Positions 11,205 through 22,400 of a stretch of DNA of 64,000 nucleotides are shown piece by piece. The notes beneath the pieces are model-generated. The model searched no databases. It was not told the DNA's origin and saw only the letters and a list, made by a program, of their open reading frames with translations. The translations under genes and the position numbers were made by a program. How positions within the stretch are numbered: the first letter of the stretch is position 1; every line of letters begins with the position of its first letter. This stretch comes from Aedes albopictus (taxonomy: Eukaryota; Arthropoda; Insecta; Diptera; Culicidae): NCBI RefSeq assembly GCF_035046485.1, contig NC_085136.1:326272175-326336174 (forward strand). Direction: 5' to 3'.

Positions 11205-12415
11205 CGCACTCAAAAATCCAAGATGGCGGCACACAACTAGAAGAGACGGCTATATTAAGGAGTTTAAGGCTCTAAAACTATGCAATACGAGTATTTTTAT
11301 ATGGGGAAGATATCCAGAGTCCAAAAAATGGGAACCAGAATGTTCAAGATGGCAGCCCAAATCCAAGATGACGGCCCAAAATCCAAGATAGAGGTTGCTT
11401 TAAAGAGTTTTAGGCCCTTGAGTCATGTAATATGAGTATATTTGGTATACAGAAGATATCTGGAAACCAAAAAGGGCGACCAGAGTGTAGAAGATGATAG
11501 CCCAAAATTAAAAATGGCGGTTGTTTTCAGGAGTTTTAGGCTCTTAAGCCATGCAGTATGTGTATATTTTCAAAGGAGAAAATGTCCAGAGTCCAGAAAT
11601 GGTGACCAGAATATCCAAGATGGCGGCTCAAAATTCATGTTGGCAGCTGTTTTAAGGAATTTTAGGTTCTAAACCCATACAATATGGGTTTATTTGGTAT
11701 AGTTCAGAGTCCCGAAATGGTGACCAGAATTTTCAAGATGGCGGTTCAAAACCAAAAATGGCGGCCTACATTTCGAGATGGCAGCTTTTTTATGGAGTTT
11801 TGGGCTCAAAAACCATGCAATGTGGATATATTTGGTAGGAAGAAAATGTGCAGAGTGCAAATATGGCAGCCAAAATATCTAAGATGGCGGCCCAAAACTG
11901 AAAAAGGCGGCTGCAGTAAAAAGTTTTGCCTCTAAAACCATGCATTTTGTTTACATTTCGTATGAATAAAATGTCCCGAGTCTAAAAATGGCGACCAATA
12001 TATCCAAAATATCGACCCAAAATCCAAGATGGCGGAACAAAATTAAAGATGGCGGTTGTAATAAAGAGTTTTAGTATCTAAAACCATGCCATTTGGTTGG
12101 GTATATATGGTGAGAGGAAGATGCCCAGAGTTTAGAAAATGATGACCAGAAGTTGGCGGCTCAAAGTGCAAGATGTTGACCAACAATTCGAGATGAAAGC
12201 TTATTAAAGGAATTTAAGGTTAATGCAACATGGATATATTTGGCATGGGGACAAAAACATCCAAAAACGCGGTCCAAAATTCAAGATGACAGCAGTTGTA
12301 TGGAAATTTGGGCTTTGAAACCATACAAACCAAAGATAATTTGGTTTGATTTACTAACAAAAAAAAATGACGAACATATTATCTAAGATGGTGGCAGTTT
12401 TGAGGAATATTAAGC
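11205..12415 (+). repeat. Tandem array (120-150-bp unit) rich in AAGATGGCGGC
   Basis: About eight diverged units, each with a variant of AAGAT(A/G)TCCAGAGTCC, an AGGAGTTTTAGGCTCTAAA segment and one or more copies of CAAGATGGCGGC. Exact AAGATGGCGGC occurs at 11220, 11617 and 11881, with near matches at about 11345, 11737, 12026 and 12046. An inverted relative lies at 56040-57500. Open frames across it are repeat artefacts. Confidence 0.75.
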
Positions 12416-12429
12416 TCTAATACTGTATA

Positions 12430-12600
12430 AGGGGCTGTCCATTTATTACGTAAGGAAAATTTCGTGATTTTAAGACCCACCCCCTCTCCCATTGTAAGAT
12501 TTTTTGTATGAAACTCCAAATATTGTGTATGGCACGTACGATTTCTCAAAGATACACCGCCCTCCCCCATACATCCTTACGTAATTAATGGACAGCCCCT
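12430..12600. mobile_element. MITE with AGGGGCTGTCCATT termini
   Basis: The ends AGGGGCTGTCCATTTATTACG and its inverted partner CGTAATTAATGGACAGCCCCT enclose about 120 bp without coding capacity. The right terminus alone recurs at about 28250-28277. Confidence 0.8.
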
Positions 12601-13044
12601 CAGGGTAAATACAAGATAACGAATCAAATGTTCTCATATGTATTGCGTGGATTTGAAGAGCAGCTGACTTTTTGTATTTTATGTTAAAGTCTAGTGGTCG
12701 AAGATGGACCGTATAAAATATCTAAACCGCTGCAGTAATCTGTTTTCTTACACGTTAATACAATTGAAAAAAAAAATACTTTGTTACAATTTTATCATTC
12801 CGCGCGTCGTTTCATATGGACAAATTTTAGGTGCCTATGATAATGTTAAAGAATATCACCGAAAACAGAAGCCAGTTAATCGACATGCTTATTCGTACCA
12901 TGAACATGATTTAAGTCAAATGGAAAAAAGTGCGATATTCATTAACAAGTCACTAAGGTTTGGTTAAGATGGTTTTTCGAAGGCACGAGGAAGGCACCAT
13001 CACAGCTAGGTGGATTAATTAGGTTTTTTTTTAGTTTCTGGAGT

Positions 13045-14420
13045 ATTTCCATAAAGTAATAATCACCTTAAGGATTTCCATCAGGAACATCTGAGAGAGT
13101 TTCAGAATGAACATCCAGATGAATTCTAGAAGTATCTACAGGAATTGCAGGAGGAATGAGGTGCTAGAGGAATTACAAAAGGAGATAGTAGAGGAATCGT
13201 GGGAAGAAGTTTGTGGAGGGATTCGAGAAGGAATTCCAAGAGGAATGAGAAAAAATCCCTGGAGGGAATTAGATATTTCTTAAGAAGTTTCTTCTGAATG
13301 TACTCAAGGAGCGTCCATGGGTGTTCTTCCTTTTAAGAATTTGTCATTCTGTGATTCCTCTAGGCTGTTGACCTGGAATTCCTTGAAGACTTTTCTTAGA
13401 TTTCTCAAGAAGATCATTTTGGGTTCTTCCCTTTGAGGACTCCTTCGTTGAGATTTTTCCAGTAACTTTCTGTGGTTCCTTTTTTCAGGATACCTCCAGG
13501 AGTTCTGCCTGGAAATCCACCATGATTTTCTTCTGAGTTCAACCAAGATCTTCTTCTGGGATCTATTCAAAAGATGTTTGTGGTTTCTGTCCATGAGATT
13601 CTTCAGGGTCTCCTCCACCAATTTTTTCATAGATTTCTTTCTGAGATTACTTACGAGATGCCTTCAAAAATTCTTTCCAGAAACCTTCCACGAATGCCGA
13701 AATTTGTTTAGGAGGATTTCTGGAGTTTATCTAGAAATTCTTTTTGGAATTCATCCAGGAAACCTTTTCGGGATCACAATAAGATTTGTCCCGCCGTTTT
13801 TCCTGGAGTTCTCTCTGAGATTAATCTGAACTCCATTTGGGGTTTCCTCCAGGATTTCTTTGTTTGGATTACTTCTTGGATTCCTCTAGGCATTCCTTCT
13901 AAGATTTCTGCAGGAATTCTTCATGGTAATCACACAAGAAATTCTTCCAAAATTCCTTCAGGTAATTCTAGTCAGATTCCACTAAGAAATTCTTCTGGGT
14001 ACTTCTATAATTCCCACAGATACTTGATCTGGAATTCATCAGGAAATTCATTCTGAAATTTTTCGAGTGTTACTAATGGAAACCCTCCAGTAGATTATTA
14101 TAGTATTCCTTCAGAAGTTTTTAAAGAAATCCGTATGAAATTATGTCAAAAGTTCTGTACGAAGATCTATGACTTTCTTACAAAATTCTTCCTTGAGGAA
14201 TTTCTACATGAATTTTTACAACAGTTTTAGTAAAAATTCCTCTAGGAGTTCCTTTCGGAAATCCTCCAATGGTTTTATCTGGAGAACTACTGTTTGGAAA
14301 ACTTCTCTGTGAAAACTTTCTTCCGTGAAGAAACTTCTCCAGGAGTTTCAAAAAGAATTCCTAACAGAATTTTGCAAGGATTTTACGAAGATATCTGAAT
14401 TAATTCCATTAGAAGTTACT
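13045..14420. repeat. Family A minisatellite (GGAATTCC-type), degenerate
   Basis: Irregular units around TTCCTCCAGGAATTC and its complement. The first 250 bp read mainly as GAGGAATT on the top strand and the remainder as the complement. Frames of 80-110 residues here are repeat artefacts without domains. Confidence 0.6.
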
Positions 14421-14556
14421 GGTGGAATCCCATAATTATATAAATAAGACCCTGAAAAATACTATTGTTAATGTGATTTCACAATCGAAATACTAAGAAA
14501 ATTTTCAGGAACGTAGATTTCCGGGGTGTTTCGAGTGCCCCACCTGAACATCTCTC

Positions 14557-14712
14557 CCTAGCCAACACAAAGTCGTATGTGATGTAGAATAGGATGCTAA
14601 AGTAGAGGCCATATGCGTACATGCTCTCATTTAACCGCGTTTAAAGCGTACGCATATCGCCTCCACTTAAGCATCCTATTCAACAGCAAATGCGATCGTG
14701 TGTTGGCTGGGT
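14557..14712. mobile_element. MITE with CCTAGCCAACACA termini
   Basis: About 156 bp, with 60-bp inverted arms (CCTAGCCAACAC...GAATAGGATGC against GCATCCTATTC...GTGTTGGCTGGG) and a short loop. Hairpin-forming, with no frame. Confidence 0.7.
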
Positions 14713-15600
14713 CCCTACCATATTTATAACATAATTATTAACGGAATTTCGCTCCAAAATTAGCCCCAATTCCACCAGATCCTAAGCCCCAACAGTGGAA
14801 TACGCATTAGAATCCCACCACAAATGCTTACAGAATTTTCTATAAAACAAAGTGTGCCTCAAAGGTAAATATAGGTTTTTAATCTTCAAAAAATTAAATT
14901 AGAAACCTCTACGATTATTGCAGTGATGATTAGGATAACATCAACTTTGTTTTAAATGAGGTCCTTACAATTTAACAATAAAACAATAGCATGAAACGAG
15001 CTCACCCATTCTTTTGCCTTCCTCTTTCTCTCCATCGTGATTGACTGGGTCTTCTGTCGTCTTACGAAGCACAAATCCAAGTAGAAAACTCAAAAAAACT
15101 ACCAAAAGCGCCCACGTTATTCTTTAATTACATTTTGTTTTTCGGATGAGTCTAATCAAAGTGTAATCCGCCCTTTAGAAGGCGTAATTAAAAGGAACAA
15201 CACTTATTACAATCATTCGAAGAGGGTATTCTGCATAGAGGGTTCGAAAAGTTGGTGCAGGACTTAACTTCATGCTTTCTAGCTTTTAGGTTGTAGACTG
15301 CACAAAGATCAGTTTTCTCCTTGCACACAACTCCAAAAGACGACGCTCTTCACATAGACGGCGCGGTAAAGGCATCTGATGCCACCAACTGGCAATTCCG
15401 CTGAACAATAGTAACAGTAACAATTAGTTTGAAAAATATTTACCGTGCAGCGTCGTCCATCCGCGTACGCGCGTAGAGATGGGCGCGGGCGGGGTATTGT
15501 CTCATCTTCCGAAGCGGATAATCATCATCTCGCGCAACAGCAGCAACGTTCTAAGCATCTACCTAAAGCTCAGGTCAGAGCTTCGATTAGTTTGTGTTTT
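14713..15600. other. Apparently low-repeat sequence upstream of the ZP gene
   Basis: No repeat family or coding domain is visible. By position it could hold regulatory DNA and the start of the 5' UTR of the gene at 15757, but no specific site can be defended. Confidence 0.3.
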
Positions 15601-15614
15601 GCCGTCGCGTCGGT

Positions 15615-15640
15615 ATCCAGTCAGTCAGTCAGTCAGTGGC
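15615..15640 (+). promoter_or_regulatory. Possible initiator cluster (four overlapping TCAGT)
   Basis: TCAGT, the core of the arthropod initiator, is repeated at 15621, 15625, 15629 and 15633, about 120-135 bp before the chosen ATG. No TATA box or clear downstream element was found, so the start-site assignment is weak. Confidence 0.25.
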
Positions 15641-15756
15641 GCATCAACTAAACTGATTGTGTTTTTTTCTCAAGTCTCTAGTCTCATCGTGTCAAGCGAG
15701 CGTCTCAAATCGCAAAAAAGAAGTATTCAAATTACCCGCGTGTAATTCTAGTCGAT

Positions 15757-15832
15757 ATGCAAATTTTATCAGCCGCACTGCTCTTTGCCATTTACTTTCA
15801 CTATTTGGCTGCGACGACGACGACGACGGAAG
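15757..15832 (+). CDS. ZP gene coding exon 1 (signal peptide)
   Basis: Starts at ATG 15757 and encodes a hydrophobic leader followed by five threonines from an ACG run. The donor GTGAGT follows at 15833. The exon ends one base into a codon, matching the next exon across a 71-bp intron. Confidence 0.85.
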
Positions 15833-17221
15833 GTGAGTTGCATCACCGTTGTTGATCGTTCCAAAGGATACTTTACACGACTCCCCCGTTTCATCTCTGC
15901 CAGGAGCAGCGGCGCGAAAATGCAGTCACGTGACGGTGTTCCACAAAATTCTCGGAATGCGACCAACGCCGGTGCTCCACCGAGACAGTGGACAACTTCC
16001 GCTCGATGGTGGTGGTGGCGGCGGCGGCAGCGGCACCAGCAGGTCTACTAGCAACAACGCTAGGTGCGCGCGATTATGTCGCGAAGATCCCGACTGCTAC
16101 GGGTACCTGTTGGTGTTCAGCCAGAACGTGTGCTACGGCTACAGCAGTAACCGGACGGCGACGCGGGTGGCTCCGACCCGGTACGACTACATCGACGAAG
16201 CAAACCACCAATTAGTCGCCGATGCTAATGTTGCATTTTTTGTCAAGACCAGCTGCCTGGACGGTTAGTAGGGTGTGCGACGCGCGTTTTGTTTGAATAA
16301 TGATGGGCGAGGGAGGTGTTGGGGATGTGGTACCTACTCTTTCGCATTGTTGTAGGCGAAAGGGCGGAGAGGATGAGTAATGGGTGAAGGAGTGGATCAC
16401 TATCGGGATGATTACCGGCAGATGCTGGCTGGGCGCTGACTATTAGCATGTATTTAGCAAATCACGTTTACGTGATTCTTTTAATTTATTTTCTGTGTGG
16501 ATCTCCCTTTTTCATCCACTCATTCCGCTTCAAGGTTAAACAGGTAGAGTACGAGTTGAAGCGGTTATCATTCCATTCTAAAGAGTTATGTCAATTCCGT
16601 CCAATGGAATCCGACCAAAAACGGTAGGCGTTATATCTTATACTCTGTTCACAATAGGTCACTAATTTTCACACGCGCCAATGTCTCACACGCTCAGAAT
16701 GTGAATTGGTTCTGTTTGCTATGGCTTTCGATTTCATTCTAGCTCGCAAGCTAGCGCACTAATAAGCGACACCGACAGCTTCATAACTTGATTAAGTATG
16801 CTATATACCTACTTTGGATTGTGGATTCGGATAGTAAGGTAAACAATCCGCGGAAGCTAAAGACGATTCTCTGGGAAAGCTTATGGGAAATTAGCCCAAG
16901 TCATATCGACGCTAACAAAATGTATCGTTTCTGGCCTCACCACATCTGTTACAAAAAAGCTGGTGAATTGCAAGCTGTCAATTTGAAAACTGATAATTGT
17001 TCTGGAAAACTTACAAATAGATAAAGCTCTACTTAGCATTCTGGTAAGTTATGTAATTTTCATTGATTTGCGCGTATGGTAGTGTGGTGTATAAAGTGAG
17101 AGTTATAGAAAGTATATAAAATTATGTTTTAATGCTTTCTTTTCGGGCATGAAACATGCGCTAAAACCTGATGATATTTTGAGGTTGCTAATTTTTGCAA
17201 GAATAAGATAAAATATAATCA

Positions 17222-17255
<34 letters not shown>

Positions 17256-19373
17256 CCACCATCATCTTCGTCATCATCATCCTCATCATCATTATCATCA
17301 TCCTAATCATCATCTTCCACATCATCATCATCATCACATCATACTCATCTTCATCATCCTTATCATTATCATCCTCATCATCATTATCATCATCATCATC
17401 ATCTTCATCATAATCCTCATCATCATCGTCTTCATCGTCATCATCGTCATCATCATCATCCTCATTATAATCCTCATCATCATCCTCATCATCAATATCC
17501 TCATCAACATCATCATCATCCTCATCAGCATACTCATCATCATTGTCATCATCATTGTCATTCACATCATCATAACCATAATCATCTTAATCATTATCAT
17601 CGGCATCATGTTTTTCATCTTCATCATCCTTATCAGTATCATCCACATCTTCATTAACGTCATCCTCATCATCATCATCATAATCCTCATCATCAATATC
17701 CGCATCAACATCATCATCATCCTCATCATCATATTCATCATCATCGTCATCATCATTGTCATTCACATCATCATAACCATAATCATCTTAATCATTATCA
17801 TCGGCATCATCTTTTTCATCATCATCATCATTATCATCCTAATCATCCTTATCACAGAGGGTTCATGATTAACAAAAATTTTAATCATGATTAATCATTA
17901 GTGATTAAAATTCCAATTTTGGTGATTATTGATTATGATTAATGATTAAAATTGGTTTTATCTGTGATTAATGATTATGATTAATGATTAAAAACGATTC
18001 ATTGATTAAAAATCATGATTAATCATGATTAATCAATCACAAAAAACTGGAAATGATTAAAATATATTTATTGTTTAACATGTTTTTGAAGTTTCAAAAG
18101 TAAAAGGTAACTCTGTCCGGGAGATTTTTGTAAAAAGAATTATAAATTATATTATTTGAAACAGCATTTGAACCAATTTAAATTGGATTATATATTTTAT
18201 ATGATGAATCATTTTTGGTGATGAATGATTAATGATTGATTAATATTTTTTCTTATGATTATGATTACTGATTAATGATTAGATTGCAAAAATAGTGTGA
18301 TTAAGATTAATGATTAATGATTAAATGAGATTTTTTTGTGATTATGTTTAACCCTCTAATACCCAAATTTTTTATTTTGATCTAAATATCATTTTTCGTC
18401 ATCTAAAATCTATTTAAACATGTTTTGGGAGATGATTCTTTTCAATTCTCGATTTTGTGAATTTCAGTTTTTGATTTTTCTAATTTTTATTTTTGAACAT
18501 CCCCACACTTTAATATTTTTCCTGGAAGCCAATTTGGGGAACGGATTTTTTGAAATAAAAACATTTTGAGATTTTATGATTATTGTTGAAATATTATTAT
18601 TTTAAATTTTTTTCACAGAAAATTTTATTTTCCGTGTAATTTTAGGGAAAATAATTTTAGAGTGTATTCGATTCCCTTAAACTATTAAACAAGGATAGAA
18701 TGATTTGGGAAAAATTCAAAATATGTTAATTGTAGCGATTCAATACAAAATAAACAATGACTTCTAAAAGGTAACTAAAACATCATATTTTCAATGATTT
18801 TTTAAAAATGTAATTACGCTTTAAAATACACCAAAAACCATTTTGAGATATACAGAACAGTCCTAAATATCAGCCAAAAATATAAAAACATTGATTTTCC
18901 ACGAAACAAAAATTACAAAAATGCTCAAACTATACCCCGTCTAAAGGCGGGATTGGGTATTAGAGGGTTAATGATTTTGATTAATCTTAATCATTAATCA
19001 TTAATCATGATTAAATTTATGATTAATCATCAACGCTCTGCATCATCTTTATCATCATCATCATCATCCTCATCTCCATCATCCTTATCAGTATCATCTA
19101 CATCTTCATAAACATCATCCTCATCATCATCATCATCACCATCATCATCTTCATCATAATCCTCATCATCAATATCCTCATCAACACCATCATCATCCTC
19201 TCATCATACTCATCATCAGCGTCATTCTCATCATCATCACCATAATCATCACCATAATCATCACCATCATCATAATCATCATCATCATCCTTATCATCTT
19301 CATCCTCATCACCATCATCGTCATCATCATCATCATCATCATCATCATTATCATTCTCATCATCCTCATCATT

Positions 19374-19443
<70 letters not shown>

Positions 19444-22400
19444 ATACCTCATATTTTTGTTTTTTGATGGTTTCAAGAACCTCATCTAGTCTGTTTGACT
19501 TAACCTTTCAGGATGCGCGCCATCAAGCAGCTGATACTGCACCGCGCTCGCGCTGTATACGACGAGCGAGGATTTTTAGTAGTGTTGTACTGTTTACAAC
19601 GGCACGCGTCCTGAAGGGTTAAAAATGCTACTTGGGAAGTCTACTGCATTTTGTTTTCCGAAGATATGATTCTTTGACATCACTTGGTGTTAAGTAAATA
19701 TCCTCCAAGCATTTCTTGAGTGCCATGCCAAAAGCTCCGAGTTGTATGAAATAGTATATGGATTGTAGGACTCGATGAAGTGCTGGAGAAATTTGCGGGG
19801 AACTAATGGTGGAATTTTCAGGGAACTCCTCGAGGAATTCCACAGCAACTCCTGCAGGAAATCCAGATGAACTCCTGAATGAATCCCCGTTGAGCACCTG
19901 AAGGAATTCCCGAGCAGTTTTTTATTTTTGAAAATTCCTGAGGAACTCTTAGAGGTATTCCCGAGTAACTCTTGAAGTAATTTCCGAGAACCTCCTGATG
20001 GAATTCATAAGGGACTCCTCGAGGGATTCCCGAGCAACAAATGAAGGAAATTTATAGGACCTCCTGGAATAATTTTCTAGGAACTCCTGGAAGAATATTG
20101 GAAAATCTGATAAAGGAATTCTCGATGAACTCCTGGAGGAATTCGCGAGGATCTTCAGAAGGAATTCTGAAGAATCTCCGGAAAGAATTCTCAAGCAATT
20201 TCTGGAGAAATTCCCGAGGATCGTCTAGGGGAAATCCCCAGGATCTTCTGGAGAAACTATGGAGGAGCAACTGGACAAATTCCCATAGAACTACTGGAGC
20301 AATTCCCGCGAAGCTCCTGGAGGAATTCTGGTGAATCTCCTGGAGGATTTCACGAGGAACTTCTGAAGGAATTCTCGGGAAACTCCTAGAGGGGTTCTTG
20401 CAAAACTCCTGTAATGATTCTGGAAGATCTCCTGGAATGATTCCTGAGGACCTCCTGGAAGAATTCTTGAGGAATTGTCGAGGAACTGCTGAAGTATTCC
20501 TAGGAACATCTGAAGGAATAACCGAAAAACTTTTAGAAGAATCCCCCAAAAACTCTTAAAGGTATTCCCGAGAAACTCTTGGAGAAATTTCCTAGGAACT
20601 CCTAAATGAAATTTGGAGGATCTCCTTGAAGAATTACCGAGAAACTCCTGAATACATTCATGAGAGAGTCCTATAGGTGTTCCAGAGGAACTCCTAGAGA
20701 ATTACTGTGGAACTACTGAAGGAATTATGGAAGATCTCCCAGAGGAATTCTCGAAGATCTCCTGTATGTATTCTGAAGGATGTCCTAAAAGAATTCCTGA
20801 GAAACTTCTGGAGAAATGCCCGAAAAACTTCTAGATATTCCCCGATAAACTCCTGGAGGAATTCCTGAGAATCACCTGTAAGAACTATTGAGGAACTCCT
20901 GGAGGAATTCCCGAGGAACTTCTGAAGGAATGTCCAAGGAATTCTCGTAAAACTCCTGCAGTTATTTTGGGGGATCTTCTGATGTAATTCCCGAGAAACT
21001 CCCGGATCATACCAGAGAAACTTTCCGAGGTACTTTTGGAAGAATTGTCGAGGAACTACAGGATGAACTGTAGAAAACTTTCGATGAACTCTTAAAGGAA
21101 TTTCCACTGGACTTCCGGAGTAACTCCAGAGGAGCTCCTGGAGATTTCCTGAGGAAATTCTGGTGGACATTCATAGAAACCCCTGGAGGAATTCCATTGG
21201 ATCTCCTGGAGAAAATACTAGAAATTCCTGAGTGAACTCCCGAGAATTCCGGGGGCATTCCAGAGAAAATTCTGGAGTAATTCCCAAGAAATTCCTGGTG
21301 AAGGAAGTCCCGAGGAACTTCTGGAGGAACTCCTGAGGAACTTCTGGAGGAATTTCCAAGGAACTCCTTGACAAATTTCGGAAGATCTCCTGAGAAGTAC
21401 CAGTGCAACTTCTGAAGGAATTCCTGGAAAACTTCCGGAAGAATTCCTAAGATACTCTCAGAGAATTCCCGAGATACTACGTGATAATTCCTGAGATCTC
21501 TTGGAAGAATTCCCAAGGAACTCCCGGAGAATTTTAGAGAAATTCCTCGATGAAGTCTCGAGAAACTTTCGAGGAATTCTTGGAGGAATTTCCGAGAAAC
21601 TACAGCAAGGATACTGGATCTACTAGAGGAATTCTCAAGGACTTTCTGAAGAATCCCCGATGAACTCCTAGAAGAATTCCCAAGGACTTTCCAGAGTAAT
21701 TCCCGAGAAGCTCCTGGTGGAAATTTGAGGATCTCCTGAAAGAACTCCCGTAGAACTCCTGAAGAAATTCCCGACGAACTCCTGAAGGAATTCCCAAGAA
21801 ACTTTGAGAGGAATTCCCGAGCAACTTCTGGAGGAGTTTCTGTGGAACTCCTGGAGTGATTTCAGAAAAACTCCTGGGAGAATTCTCTAGAAAATCTTGG
21901 TGAAATTCCCGAGGAACTCCTAGAGAAATCCATAGAAATTCCTGCGTATTTCCTGGAAGAACTCTCGAGGAACTCCTGTAAGAATTCTCAAAGAACTCCT
22001 CGAAGAACTGTCGAGGGACTCCTGGAGGAATTCCCGAAGAGCTGCTGGAGGAATTCTTAAAGATCTCCTGGAAAAAATCCTGAGAAACTCCTGGATAATT
22101 TCCGAGGACCTCGAGGATCTTGGAGATGATTCCGAGGAACCCTAGAGAAATTTCCAAGGGACTTTTGAAACATTTCTGAGAAACTCCATGAACATTCCAG
22201 AGGAACTCCTGAAAGAATTCCCCAGGAACTCCTGGAGCATTCAAGAGAACCTTCTTGAGGAACTCAATAGGAATTACAGGAGGAATTCCAGATGATCTCC
22301 TGGAGGAATTCTCAAGGGTCTCGTTTAGAATTCCCGAGGAGCTACAGGAGAATTCAAGAGGATCTCCTGAAGAAAGATCAAGAAACTCCTTAGCGAATTC

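Noticed and set aside
15445..15745. Overlapping frames upstream of the ZP start
   Set aside because: They lie in the probable 5' UTR, overlap each other, and neither joins in phase to the signal-peptide exon.
17188..19444. Acidic, poly-Met and poly-Ile open frames in the CAT array
   Set aside because: They are triplet-repeat readings in several frames on both strands, with no domain or splice support.
20052..22244. Long minus-strand frames of 158-214 residues
   Set aside because: They follow the 23-bp minisatellite with a 23-residue period, overlap one another, and have no recognisable domain.
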